Source: Massilia sp. WG5
GTDB lineage: Bacteria > Pseudomonadota > Gammaproteobacteria > Burkholderiales > Burkholderiaceae_D
DNA: 64,000 nt
NCBI RefSeq assembly: GCF_001412595.2
Contig: NZ_CP012640.2
Coordinates: 4,712,001 to 4,776,000, forward strand
Direction of reading: 5' to 3'
Made by a program: the position numbers and the translations under genes
Notes under the pieces: generated by a model
What the model was told of the DNA's origin: nothing
The model's input: the letters and a program-made list of their open reading frames with translations, nothing else
Databases searched by the model: none
Shown: positions 44,558-53,242 of the stretch, one piece after another
Layout of the letters: the number at the start of each line of letters is the position of its first letter
Numbering within the stretch: position 1 is the first letter of the stretch

Positions 44558-45310
44558 TCAGCTTACGTCCAGGCCGCCGTCTACGGTGACGACCTGACCA
44601 GTCACCCACACCGCATCGGAGCTGGCAAGGGCCAGAATCCATGGCGCCACGTCTTTAGGCTCGCCTCGCCGGCCCAGCGGAATGCGACTGCGTTCCTGGT
44701 CCTTGACCTGCGCCACCTGCTCTGCGTTCAAATGCATCCGTTCGGTGAGGAAATCCGTTTCGGTCGGGCCGGCGGCCACGGCATTGACGCGGATGCCATC
44801 GGCGGCCAGTTCCAGCGCCCAGCAGCGCGTCATGTGTTCGAGCGCGGCCTTGCTGGCGGCGTAATGAGACAGCGCGGGAGCCGCCTTGTGGCCGAAGGTG
44901 CTCGAGATGTTGACAATCGCGCCACGCGACGCCTTCAGGTGCGGCAGGGCCGCGCGCGCCAGCAGCGACGGGCCGATGACGTTGATGGCAAAGATGTCAC
45001 GAACGCGGCCGGCGTCCGCGTCGGCCAGCGGAAGGATGGCGCCGCCGCCCGCGTTGTTGACCAATGCGTCGAGGCGTCCCCATCTCCCGACGACGGACTG
45101 GACCGTCATTGCGGCATCGTCGGCCGAAGCGGCGTCCGCCACCACGTAATCGATGCCGGCCTGTTCCGCCGCCAGCGCCTTCAGCGGCGCCTCACGCCGT
45201 CCAGTGACCACGACGCGCGCTCCCAGTGCGGCAAATTGATGCGCCGCCGCGCGGCCGATGCCTGCGCCCCCACCCGTGATTAAGATGACTTTTCCGTTAA
45301 ATTGTTGCAT
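44558..45310 (-). CDS. Short-chain dehydrogenase/reductase under MerR control
   Basis: The protein is 250 residues from ATG 45310. It has the cofactor loop TGGGAGIG, RxxxxxL pattern TGRREAPL (NADP-like), NNAGGG, VNISS, the catalytic SHYAASKAAL and the C-terminal VTGQVVTVDGGLDV. It belongs to the FabG-like group of classical SDRs. The gene overlaps the MerR regulator by 31 bp, so both come from the same message and the SDR presumably detoxifies or responds to the compound sensed. The substrate is unknown. Confidence 0.9.
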   Translation of the reverse strand: MQQFNGKVILITGGGAGIGRAAAHQFAALGARVVVTGRREAPLKALAAEQAGIDYVVADAASADDAAMTVQSVVGRWGRLDALVNNAGGGAILPLADADAGRVRDIFAINVIGPSLLARAALPHLKASRGAIVNISSTFGHKAAPALSHYAASKAALEHMTRCWALELAADGIRVNAVAAGPTETDFLTERMHLNAEQVAQVKDQERSRIPLGRRGEPKDVAPWILALASSDAVWVTGQVVTVDGGLDVS

Positions 45311-45690
45311 AGCTCGTTCCCGGTCGATGAAGAAGTGTTGAGGCCGAACAGGTGCTCCATGCGCTCGACCAGCCGGCGCCGTCGCTCGGTGAGCACGGCG
45401 ACCAGTTCGTCGAGCTCGCGTAATTTCTCGCGGTGCTGCGCTAGCCCTGCGGCGCACTGTTCAGCGTCGAAGTGCTCCTGACCGAAGCAATGAATGAAAC
45501 CCTGGATCTGGCGGGTGCTGAAGCCGCATTCAAGCAGGTCCCGGATCCAGCGGACCTGCTCGACGGTATCCGGCGTGTAATACCGGTAGCCGTTTTCCAG
45601 GCGCCGAGATTGGATCAGCCCCTGCGCCTCATAGTGCCGCAACAGACGCGGGCTGATGCTCGCCGCACGTGCCAGTTGACCAATTCGCAT
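45280..45690 (-). CDS. MerR family transcriptional regulator
   Basis: The 136-residue protein starts at ATG 45690 (MRIGQLARAASISPRLLRHYEAQGLIQSRRLENGYRYY) with GGAGG 8 bp ahead. The winged-helix motif RIGQLA..S....R.YE..GLI..R...GYR.Y is classic, and a long dimerisation helix follows (AQHREKLRELDELVAVLTERRRRLVERMEHLF). It has a C-x17-C pair (Cys61-Cys79 region) but no clear metal-binding loop, so a small organic effector is more likely. It is the first gene of a two-gene operon with the SDR and probably autoregulated through the palindrome upstream. Confidence 0.93.
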   Translation of the reverse strand: MRIGQLARAASISPRLLRHYEAQGLIQSRRLENGYRYYTPDTVEQVRWIRDLLECGFSTRQIQGFIHCFGQEHFDAEQCAAGLAQHREKLRELDELVAVLTERRRRLVERMEHLFGLNTSSSTGNELCNNLTEKSS

Positions 45691-46118
45691 ACATAACCTC
45701 CGACAATTCATTCTCAGGCATTGCCACTAGTGGCAATGTCAAGCAATCCGAAAGCGTCCATCGCCCGTTTGCGCGGACCTGCGCTTCCTTGCCGAGGGGA
45801 CCAGGCAAGCCGTTTCTCTGCATCGGGATTCTCCAAGCGTTATTACAGCATCTCCGCGCGGTCCGGGACATGCAGAAAGCGAATGGCGCACATTTCGTTC
45901 CCGGCGCATGGCGCCTTGGCCATCCTGTCCCTGCCGGCCGCTGCGCCGCCGGGCGGCTGGCGACCCGGCGACGTTTCGATTGAAGACAGCGGATTGGTGC
46001 CGCCTGCGCACCATGCTGCTGCCCGGGCAAGGGCTAGTGCGCTTCCGGGGCGCTACCTAAGATGGGGACAGTACCGGGCCCGCGCAGTGTCCGGCTTCAT
46101 CCGCCAATAGGAGTCCTC
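45691..46118. other. Intergenic region with MerR promoter
   Basis: This 428-bp gap contains the MerR operator and promoter at its left edge. The remaining part, up to the TAGGAG ribosome site near 46109, holds short chance frames only. I see no RNA gene or terminator. Confidence 0.4.
45711..45742 (-). promoter_or_regulatory. MerR-type promoter with 20-bp palindromic operator
   Basis: CATTGCCACTAGTGGCAATG (45719-45738) is a perfect 20-bp palindrome. On the minus strand it follows TTGACA (45737-45742) and precedes TGAGAAT, so it fills a 19-20 bp spacer, the over-long spacing that MerR activators correct by distorting DNA. The merR start is about 20 bp downstream. Confidence 0.78.
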
Positions 46119-47345
46119 ATGCGTCATTCCATTCTCTCCCTCGCATCGCTGTTGAGCATCGGCGCCGCTGCCAGCGCCGCCGACGTGCAGTCGATCTCCC
46201 GGCTCGAAGCCGGCCCCGGCAACGTGCTGTTCGTCGCCGACTGGAAGGCGGCGCGGGTTCACGCGATCGAGCTGCCGCCTGCGTCGCACAAGCCGGCCGG
46301 GAGCTTCAATATCCTGGACCTGGAATCGCTGCTGTCGCGCCAGCTCGGCGGCGCCAGGATAACGGTGCAGGACATGGCAGTGCGCCCCGGCACCGGTGAA
46401 GTCTATGTTGCTGTGAGCACCGGCGCGGCCCGGACGCCGTCGCTGTTCGCGGTGACCAGCGACGGCAAGGCCAGGCGCGTCGACCTGAAGGCGGCACGAT
46501 CCACTTCGGTGCTCCTGAATGATGCGCCGGCGGGCAAGGACAGGTTCTGGAAGGAGACACCGGAGCGCAGCTTCACCGTGACCGACATGAAGTGGCGCGA
46601 GGGCGAACTGTTCGTGGCCGGATTATCGAACCAGGCGTTCTCGTCCACGCTCCGGCGCCTGCGCTATCCGTTCGCCGGGAAGCAGTCGGTGAGTTCGGTC
46701 GAGATCTTCCATGGCGGACATAACATGATGGAAACGCGCGCCCCGGTGCGGGCCATGAGCTTTGCCCGGCTGGACGGCAAACCCTACCTCGTCGCCGCCT
46801 ATACCTGCACCCCGCTGGTGCTGATTCCCCTCGACGCCCTGCAGGATGGCGCCCATGTGCGCGGCAAGACGATCGCTGAGCTCGGCTATGGCAACACGCC
46901 GGCCGACATGATCACGTACACCATGACGACCAAGGGCAAGCCCGAGGAATATGTGATGCTGGTGAATTTCAATCGTGTATCGAACCTCATTCCCATGTCA
47001 GAACTGCGCGTGGCAAATGCCCGCCCGGGTATCGAGCAGGTGGTGCCGTTCGGGCAGATTGCCGGGCTCGACGTCCAGCAGGCGCCGCTCGCCGGCGCCA
47101 TGCGCATCGACAACCTCGACGACCAGTCCTTCGTCCTCGTGCGCCGCCGGCTCGAAACTGACGCGCTCCAGCTGGTCAGCCTCGGCAAGGACCTGAGTTT
47201 CCGCATGACCGACCACGTGTCGGAATACGCGTTCAAGGACTACAGCTTCAAGGGCGATTCCTGGCAGCAGCGCAACATCAAGCCGCGCCAGGACATCCTG
47301 CTGCGGCAGGAAGGCGTCCCCGAACTGATCAAGCCGAACGAGTAG
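46119..47345 (+). CDS. Secreted protein of unknown function
   Basis: I do not recognise the family. The 408-residue product has a signal peptide (HSILSLASLLSIGAAASA|ADVQ) and TAGGAG before ATG 46119. The mature part has repeats with beta-propeller-like spacing (NVLFVADWKAARVHAIELP, ARITVQDMAVRPGTGEVYVAVS, FTVTDMKWREGELFVAGL, MSFARLDGKPYLVAAYTC, DNLDDQSFVLVRR). Cys pairs are few. It is followed 4 bp later by another secreted protein and then by a GlxA-type regulator. It is likely periplasmic. Confidence 0.75.
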   Translation: MRHSILSLASLLSIGAAASAADVQSISRLEAGPGNVLFVADWKAARVHAIELPPASHKPAGSFNILDLESLLSRQLGGARITVQDMAVRPGTGEVYVAVSTGAARTPSLFAVTSDGKARRVDLKAARSTSVLLNDAPAGKDRFWKETPERSFTVTDMKWREGELFVAGLSNQAFSSTLRRLRYPFAGKQSVSSVEIFHGGHNMMETRAPVRAMSFARLDGKPYLVAAYTCTPLVLIPLDALQDGAHVRGKTIAELGYGNTPADMITYTMTTKGKPEEYVMLVNFNRVSNLIPMSELRVANARPGIEQVVPFGQIAGLDVQQAPLAGAMRIDNLDDQSFVLVRRRLETDALQLVSLGKDLSFRMTDHVSEYAFKDYSFKGDSWQQRNIKPRQDILLRQEGVPELIKPNE

Positions 47346-47348
47346 GAC

Positions 47349-48143
47349 ATGGGCCGATACCGATGGCGCCAGGGCGCGGCTGCCGCGTTGCTGGCCGCCG
47401 TGCTGTACGGCGTCCATGCGCAGCCGGCACCGGTGCATCAGGTGCGGCCGTCGGCCGACCACGTGCCGGCCAACCTGTTGCGCATCTCGCTGGAATTCGC
47501 CGCGCCGGTCGAAGGCGGCGTGTTGTCCCGGCTGGCGCTCATCGATGGCGGCGGCAGCGTCATCGAGGGGCCATTCCTGCCACAGGAGCTGTGGTCGCCG
47601 GACGGCAGGGTCCTGACAGTGCTGCTGCATCCGGGCCGCGTCAAGAGCGGCCTGCGCGCGCACGAAGCGCTGGGGCCGATCCTCCGGACCGGGCACACGG
47701 TGACGCTGACGCTCGATAGCCACCCGCTGCACCGGTGGCGGATCGATGCGGCGGATACCGTGGGGCCCGTCGTGCGGGCCTGGCGCGTCGCGCCGGTCGG
47801 CGCCGGCACCCGCCACGCGCTGGTCGTGATGCTGGATGGCGCGATCGACGGCCGCGACGCCGACTTCATCGCGGTTGCGGATGCCGACGGGCGACGGCTC
47901 CGCGGCCAGGCGGCGCTGGGCATCGGCGAAACCCGGTGGGCCTTCACACCGGCGCAGCCCTGGCGGCCAGGCCGTTACCGGCTGGTGGTGCGGGGGCTCA
48001 TGGAAGATGCAGCCGGCAACCGCGTCAACGGCCACTTCGAGACAGCACCCGGCGGCGTGCCGGCGGCTGCCGACCAGGTCCGCTCTTTCATCGTCGAAGC
48101 GCCGGCTGGCGCAGCAGCGCGCCGGCGCCGGCAGGATCCTTGA
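47349..48143 (+). CDS. Secreted protein with Ig-like (SbsA/Big_5-like) pattern
   Basis: The 264-residue product has a signal peptide (GAAAALLAAVLYGVHA|QPAP). The N-terminal domain, LRISLEFAAPVEGGVLSRLALIDGGGSVIEGPFLPQELWSPDGRVLTVLLHPGRVKSGL, resembles bacterial Ig-like SbsA domains, and the second domain repeats the scheme and ends RYRLVVRGLMEDAAGNRVNGHF. It begins 4 bp after the preceding secreted protein, so the two are probably one functional pair. I know of no assigned function. Confidence 0.68.
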   Translation: MGRYRWRQGAAAALLAAVLYGVHAQPAPVHQVRPSADHVPANLLRISLEFAAPVEGGVLSRLALIDGGGSVIEGPFLPQELWSPDGRVLTVLLHPGRVKSGLRAHEALGPILRTGHTVTLTLDSHPLHRWRIDAADTVGPVVRAWRVAPVGAGTRHALVVMLDGAIDGRDADFIAVADADGRRLRGQAALGIGETRWAFTPAQPWRPGRYRLVVRGLMEDAAGNRVNGHFETAPGGVPAAADQVRSFIVEAPAGAAARRRRQDP

Positions 48144-48197
48144 CTTCCCGGTGGCAAGCGGTAAGATCGGCTCGTTCTTCCGCTTGCTACTTCCGCC

Positions 48198-49196
48198 ATG
48201 CACCTCATCCGCCAGGCTCCGCTCATCCTGTTCGTGACGTTTCCCGAAGTGGGGCTGCTCGACCTGACCGGCCCGCAGACGGTGTTCTGGGCCGCGCAGC
48301 GGCATACGGCCGGGCGCGGACTGCTGCCTTACGAGCGGCATACGGTAAGCCTGAATGGCGGGCTTGTGCGCACGGAAGAGGGCGTCGCGATCGACACGCT
48401 GCCATTTTCCATGTTCGCGGAGCGTGCCATCGACACCATCGTCGTTCCCGGCGCATCCAGAATCGTCGAGATCCTGGATGAGCTGGATGCCACGGTCGAC
48501 TGGATCCGGGAGGCATCGGCGCGCGCGCGGCGGACGGCCTCGGTGTGCACGGGCGCCTTCCTGCTGGCCCAGGCCGGGCTGCTGCAGGGGCGGCGCGCTG
48601 CGACGCACTGGGGGGTGTCGGATCTGCTGCAGCAGCGTTATCCATCGCTGGACGTCGATCGCGACGCCATCTTCGTCCGCCAGGATACGGTCTGGACCTC
48701 GGCCGGCGTCACCGCGGGCATCGACCTGGCGCTGGCGCTGGTGGAGGAGGATTGCGGGAGGGCTGTCGCCATGGACCTCGCGCGCGACCTCGTCGTGTTC
48801 ATGAAGCGGCCCGGCGGGCAGTCGCAGCACAGCGAACTGCTGCGGGCGCAGTCCCGGGAGAGCGCCGGCTTCGACGAACTGCACGCCTGGATCCTCGATA
48901 ACCTGCACGATGCCGACCTTCGCGTCGAACTGCTAGCGGAACGCGCACGCATGAGCGCCCGAAATTTTTCCAGGGTCTACAAGGCCAGGACAGGCCACAC
49001 GCCGGGCAAGGCGCTCGAGCTGTTCAGGGTGGAGTCGGCGCGGCGGATGCTGGAGCAATCGGAAAGCAATCTCGCCCAGATCGCACTGCGCTGCGGTTTC
49101 GGGGACGAGGACCGGATGCGCACCACCTTCCTGCGTCACCTCGGCGTGACGCCATCGGACTACCGCCGCCGCATCGCCGAGGCGCCGCCGGCCTGA
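48198..49196 (+). CDS. GlxA family transcriptional regulator (DJ-1/PfpI plus AraC)
   Basis: The 332-residue protein has an N-terminal DJ-1/PfpI-like domain. PLILFVTFPEVGLLDLTGPQTVFWAA and ASVCTGAFLLAQAGLLQGRRAATHW show the nucleophile-elbow Cys region. The C-terminal AraC DNA-binding domain follows (LLAERARMSARNFSRVYKARTGHTPGKALELFRVESARRML, then IALRCGFGDEDRMRTTFLRHLGVTPSDYR). The gene lies 54 bp after the secreted pair. Its effector is unknown. It converges with the leftward Ohr operon, whose end is 9 bp away. Confidence 0.93.
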   Translation: MHLIRQAPLILFVTFPEVGLLDLTGPQTVFWAAQRHTAGRGLLPYERHTVSLNGGLVRTEEGVAIDTLPFSMFAERAIDTIVVPGASRIVEILDELDATVDWIREASARARRTASVCTGAFLLAQAGLLQGRRAATHWGVSDLLQQRYPSLDVDRDAIFVRQDTVWTSAGVTAGIDLALALVEEDCGRAVAMDLARDLVVFMKRPGGQSQHSELLRAQSRESAGFDELHAWILDNLHDADLRVELLAERARMSARNFSRVYKARTGHTPGKALELFRVESARRMLEQSESNLAQIALRCGFGDEDRMRTTFLRHLGVTPSDYRRRIAEAPPA

Positions 49197-49205
49197 TCCT
49201 GGCTC

Positions 49206-49703
49206 TCAGTCTCCGTGCTCGACCAGCGTGACGATGCTTTCGATGCCTTGGCGCGCCATCTTGGTATAAGGACAGACGCGTTCGGCGTCGCGGACCAGTT
49301 CCGCGGCAGCGATGCGGGGAAGGTCCGGCATGCGCACCCGCACGTGCGACGCCAGCATGAACAGGCCGTCGGTCGGATCGCGGCCGAAACTCACCGTCAC
49401 CGCGACTTCGGTGCCGTTCGCAGCGAGGCCGCGGTGCGCCGCCAGCAGCATCAGCGAACCGTGGAAGCATGCCGCGTAGCCTGCCGCGAAGAGTTGTTCG
49501 GGATTGGTGCCGCCCCCGATCCCGCCTAGTTCGGGGGGCATGCGAAGCTCGAGCTCCAGTGCGCCGTCGGCGGACCGGACAAGGCCCGAGATGCGGCCGT
49601 GTCCGGACGGTCCGCCGGTCACCGAGACCGACGCGGCGTACAAGCCGCCGTCGGCGCCCGACCCGGCGGACAGGGCAATCGACGGCCAAATGACCTGCTT
49701 CAT
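49206..49703 (-). CDS. Ohr/OsmC family peroxidase
   Basis: Ohr enzymes reduce organic hydroperoxides with two Cys and lipoamide. The 165-residue product has GGGTNPEQLFAAGYAACFHGSLML with Cys79 and AERVCPYTKMARQGIESIV with Cys144, both in the Ohr pattern. It is about 20 residues longer than common Ohr. It is the last gene of a three-gene redox operon, 15 bp after the NmrA-like gene. Confidence 0.92.
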   Translation of the reverse strand: MKQVIWPSIALSAGSGADGGLYAASVSVTGGPSGHGRISGLVRSADGALELELRMPPELGGIGGGTNPEQLFAAGYAACFHGSLMLLAAHRGLAANGTEVAVTVSFGRDPTDGLFMLASHVRVRMPDLPRIAAAELVRDAERVCPYTKMARQGIESIVTLVEHGD

Positions 49704-49718
49704 CGATTGCCTTTCGCG

Positions 49719-50468
49719 CTACCGGGCCTGCGCTTGCAGCCAGTCCTGCAGCTTGACGCCGCCCAGCCTGGCCTTGCCGTGCGGGACAAGCGTATCCTCG
49801 TCCAGCCTGGCGCCGAAATACCGGGCGCCGTCGTCGGCGTGCACGGTGCGCGGATCCCTCCGTGCCGCCAGGTAGGTCCGCACCAGGTCCGTCAGGCGGA
49901 ACCGCTCGGGCCCGGCTATCTCGACGATCCCGTTGGCCGGCGCGCCCAGCGTGATGTCGGCCAGGGCGATGGCCACGTCCACGGAACAGATCGGCTGCAC
50001 GTAGGCCGGCGACAGCGTAATCGCATCCCCGCCGGTCCCCGAGGCTGCGATGGCGCCCAGGAATTCGAAGAACTGGGTCGAGTGGACGATGCTGTAGGGC
50101 AGGCCCGACTCCCGGATGAGCTTTTCCTGGGCGATCTTGGCGCGGAAGTAGCCACTCTCGGCAAGCCGGTCGGTGCCGACGACCGACAGGGCGACATGGT
50201 GTCCGACGCCCGCCCGGGCGGCGGCTGCCAGCAGGTTGCGCCCGGAGACGGAGAAAAACTCCATCACCGCGCCGTCGGCGAACGACGGCGAATTGGCGAC
50301 ATCGACGACGGCCGCGGCGTCCGACAGGACCTGGTCCAGGCCCTCTCCCGTGAGTGTGTTGACGCCGGACTTGGGCGATGCCGCGACCGCTTCGTGGCCA
50401 CGCTGGCGCAGGATCTCCACCAGTTGGCTGCCGATCAGGCCGCTACCGCCGATGACGACGATTTTCAT
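49719..50468 (-). CDS. NAD(P)-binding atypical SDR (NmrA-like)
   Basis: The 249-residue protein begins MKIVVIGGSGLIGSQLVEIL with the GGSGxIG dinucleotide-binding loop of the atypical SDRs. The segment VGHHVALSVVGTDRLAESGYFRAKIAQEKLIRESGLPYSIVHSTQFFEF matches NmrA/SDR_a5-type proteins, many of which sense redox state or reduce small electrophiles. It lies 10 bp after the AhpD-like gene and before ohr. The substrate is unknown. Confidence 0.88.
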   Translation of the reverse strand: MKIVVIGGSGLIGSQLVEILRQRGHEAVAASPKSGVNTLTGEGLDQVLSDAAAVVDVANSPSFADGAVMEFFSVSGRNLLAAAARAGVGHHVALSVVGTDRLAESGYFRAKIAQEKLIRESGLPYSIVHSTQFFEFLGAIAASGTGGDAITLSPAYVQPICSVDVAIALADITLGAPANGIVEIAGPERFRLTDLVRTYLAARRDPRTVHADDGARYFGARLDEDTLVPHGKARLGGVKLQDWLQAQAR

Positions 50469-50478
50469 GGCGACCTCC

Positions 50479-50958
50479 TCAGGACAGTTCGGCCTTGTCG
50501 AGGCCCCATGCCTTGTCGAAGGAGCCCGGCACCACCTTGAACGCCACGTTCACGCGGTTCCACGCGTTGATGGCCATGATTTCATAGGTCAGGTCGGTCA
50601 GCTCCGTCTCCGACAGCTGGGTGCGGACCCGCTCGTACACTTCGTCCGGCACCCCTTGCGGCGACAGCACCGTCAGCGCTTCGGTCCAGGCGAGCGCTGC
50701 GCGTTCGCGCGGACTGAACAGGGTCGACTCGCGCCAGGCCGCCAGGTGATGCAGGCGCAGCGGACGCTCGCCATGGATGACGGCCTGCTTGACGTGCATG
50801 TCGAGGCAAAAGCCGCAGCCATTCATTTGCGAGGCGCGGATGGCGACGAGGTCACAGATGTTTTCTTCGATGGCGCCATCGTGAATGAGAGTATTGAACT
50901 CGACGAACTTCTTGAAGAGGTTCGGGGCCTGTTTGATGTAATCGATACGCTGCGTCAT
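50479..50958 (-). CDS. Carboxymuconolactone decarboxylase / AhpD-like protein
   Basis: From ATG 50958 (MTQRIDYIKQAPNLFKKFVEFNTLIHD) the product is 159 residues. The CMD domain holds LVAIRASQMNGCGFCLDMHVKQAV, in which Cys48-x-x-Cys51 and His55 match the peroxidase active site of AhpD. The pattern is typical of stand-alone CMD peroxidases in stress operons. It is the first gene of the operon with an NmrA-like SDR and Ohr, so the group probably responds to peroxides or reactive electrophiles. No operator was recognised upstream. Confidence 0.93.
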   Translation of the reverse strand: MTQRIDYIKQAPNLFKKFVEFNTLIHDGAIEENICDLVAIRASQMNGCGFCLDMHVKQAVIHGERPLRLHHLAAWRESTLFSPRERAALAWTEALTVLSPQGVPDEVYERVRTQLSETELTDLTYEIMAINAWNRVNVAFKVVPGSFDKAWGLDKAELS

Positions 50959-51103
50959 GATGAATCTCCTTGAGTTGGACACTGCGGAGGCGTGCGGCGC
51001 GTTGCCGGCGCCTCGCAGTAAAACCAGTGTAGGCAGCATGGGTGCCGGGCGGTAGGCCCCCGGCGGGCCGCATGCCGGTGCGCGAAACGCACCAATCCGG
51101 GCC

Positions 51104-51931
51104 TCATCGGGCGAGGCGTACGCCCGCCGCCACGAGGAGCAGGGCGGGCGCCAGCCGCCAGGCCGCTGCGCCATCGAACGCCCCGTTGACGGCGAGCGAC
51201 AGCGTCGAGAGCACCGGCGTCAGGTAGGACAGGGAACCGATCGTGGAAGCATTGCCCGACCGCATGGCGCGGTCCCACAGGACGAACGACAGCCCGAGCG
51301 GCCCGATGCCGATCGCGGCCATGCCTGCCAGCTCCGTCGCCGAGGGACGGTAGGGCGCTTCGAACAGGAGGTGCGCGCCGAGTGCGAGCATGCCGGCGCC
51401 CAGGCAAAAGCCTCCCGTCGCCCAGGACGAATACGCGGCGAGGTAGGCAGGCGCAACCGAATACACGGCCCAGCAGAGCGCGGCAAGGAGCGCTAGTGCA
51501 TACCCCGCGATATGGGCGGCCGACATGCCGGATGGCGATGGGGCGATGACCAGCGCGCAGCCGGCGAATCCGATCACGCAGCCGGTGAGCTGGCGCGGCA
51601 GCAGCCCGTTTCCCATCGGGCCATATGCGGCCAGCACGACGATGAGCAGCGGCCACAGGTAGTTGAGCAAGTTCGCCTCGGCGATCGGCGCCAGGCGAAA
51701 TGCCGCCACCAGGCAAGCGTGGTAAATGAACAGGCTCGCCACGCCGAAGCCGAACACCGGCGCCGCCACGCGCCATTCGCGCCACTTGTGCGCCGAAGCG
51801 AAACTGCCGCAGCACAGCGCGATTCCCGTCAGCAGCAGCGGCGGCGCAGTGCCGGCGTAGCGCACCAGCGTCGCGAACAGCGCCCACAACAGGATCGCGC
51901 CGAGCGCACAGATCCATGCGTTCTTACTCAT
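51104..51931 (-). CDS. EamA/DMT family transporter
   Basis: The 275-residue product has ten hydrophobic helices arranged as two EamA repeats: helices 1-5 from ICALGAILLWALFATLVRYAG, and 6-10 from AHIAGYALALLAALCWAVYSVAP. The drug/metabolite exporters of this group export amino acids or related metabolites. YddG-type exporters share the LLWALFA-like start. The gene start overlaps the LysR gene by 8 bp, so it is translated from the same message. Confidence 0.9.
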   Translation of the reverse strand: MSKNAWICALGAILLWALFATLVRYAGTAPPLLLTGIALCCGSFASAHKWREWRVAAPVFGFGVASLFIYHACLVAAFRLAPIAEANLLNYLWPLLIVVLAAYGPMGNGLLPRQLTGCVIGFAGCALVIAPSPSGMSAAHIAGYALALLAALCWAVYSVAPAYLAAYSSWATGGFCLGAGMLALGAHLLFEAPYRPSATELAGMAAIGIGPLGLSFVLWDRAMRSGNASTIGSLSYLTPVLSTLSLAVNGAFDGAAAWRLAPALLLVAAGVRLAR

Positions 51932-52937
51932 GCGTTTCCCCTGCCTTGGTCGCCAGCAGGGCGTCGAGGCAGTGCAGGTCGAGCGCGCGGATGCGGTCCG
52001 TCATGTAGTCGATGAAGACACGCATGCGCATCGGCATGTGATGTCGGCTGAGGTAGCAGAGGTAATGCCCGCGATCGTCGGGCGCGTGCTGCGCCAGGGC
52101 GGGCAGGAGGCGCCCGGAGCGCAGGTGCTCGCAGATCTGGTAGCCGGCCATCTGGGCGATGCCTTCTCCATCCAGGACCGCCTGCAGCACCAGGTCGGCG
52201 TCGTTGAAGCAGAGCCAGCCCTTGGGCAGGTGCTTCTGGACCAGGCCGTCGACCTTGAACTCCCATTCGAACACGCGGCCGGAGGCGAAGCGGAAGTTGA
52301 TGCAGGGATGGGCGGCAAGCTCGCCAGGCGTGCGCGGCAAGCCGTGGCGGCGTGCATACTCCGGCGAGGCGCAGACCAGCATCTGCATCGGAACCAGCTT
52401 CTTGGCGACGATCTGGCCATCGTCCATGCGTCCATTGCGGAAGGCGACATCGATGCGGTCGGAGGTGAAATCGGTCGGGCGGTCGTCGAGCGTCAGGTCG
52501 AGCGTGATGTCGGGATAACGCGCATGGAATTCTTTCAACAGGGGCGCGACCACCTTGCGGCCGAAGCCGACCGTTGCCGAGATGCGCAGGCTGCCGCGCG
52601 GCGTACCGGTGCGCAGGTCATGCATTTCTTCGACCGATTGCATGATCCGTTCGACGCCGGGCCGGCAGTTCTCGAAAAACACCTCTCCCTCCGCGGTGAG
52701 GGTGGTGCTGCGCGTCGTTCGCAGGAACAGCCGGGTATCCAGCTGGGTTTCGAGCTTCTGTACGCTGCGGCTGACTGCCGAGCGGCCGACGCCCAGCCGT
52801 TCGGCGGCCCGGGCAAAACTGCCTTCGTGCACGACTGCGATGAACGCGACCACCCCCGCATAGGTCGTGGCAAAGCTCGAGGCCAGGGCGTCACTCTGGT
52901 CGCCGGCCATCCTCATGGGCAGGGGCATGTCACCCAT
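51924..52937 (-). CDS. LysR family transcriptional regulator
   Basis: The 337-residue protein has a winged helix, VVAFIAVVHEGSFARAAERLGVGRSAVSRSVQKLETQLDTRLFLRTTRS, preceded by about 27 extra residues; ATG 52928 and later ATGs in the region are possible starts. The effector domain begins at RGSLRISATVGFGRKVVAPLL and belongs to the CrgA/DsdC-like group. It overlaps the EamA exporter, a common regulator-exporter pairing. It is divergent from the cupin gene, with 305 bp between. Confidence 0.92.
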   Translation of the reverse strand: MGDMPLPMRMAGDQSDALASSFATTYAGVVAFIAVVHEGSFARAAERLGVGRSAVSRSVQKLETQLDTRLFLRTTRSTTLTAEGEVFFENCRPGVERIMQSVEEMHDLRTGTPRGSLRISATVGFGRKVVAPLLKEFHARYPDITLDLTLDDRPTDFTSDRIDVAFRNGRMDDGQIVAKKLVPMQMLVCASPEYARRHGLPRTPGELAAHPCINFRFASGRVFEWEFKVDGLVQKHLPKGWLCFNDADLVLQAVLDGEGIAQMAGYQICEHLRSGRLLPALAQHAPDDRGHYLCYLSRHHMPMRMRVFIDYMTDRIRALDLHCLDALLATKAGETHE

Positions 52938-53242
52938 GGCTGGCTTCCATGGATGTAGCGGAAAGGGGAATCAGACGGTAGGGCACGACTTCCTGCATTC
53001 ATAAATAGCGCGAGCAAATAGTAGGTGCGTATTCACATCGCCGGCAATGACAAAAATCCTGTTTTTCCTGCCAGGCCGCGGGAGCCAGGCGGTGCAAGCT
53101 GCGGATTGGTGCTTTTCCTGCACCAAAGTGCGTCCCTCCGGATGGCTATCTCGCAGGCGTTCGCATCTCTAGACTGGAAGGCGCTGCGGATCCCGCAGCC
53201 GGTTCTCAGCTGTACTGGGACAAATTCGTAAAGGATCTCATC
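52938..53242. other. Intergenic region between LysR and cupin genes
   Basis: This divergent 305-bp gap presumably contains the LysR operator. Only a small symmetric TGCACCAAAGTGCG near 53119 stands out. No gene is visible; a leftward frame across it and the cupin is a shadow. Confidence 0.4.
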
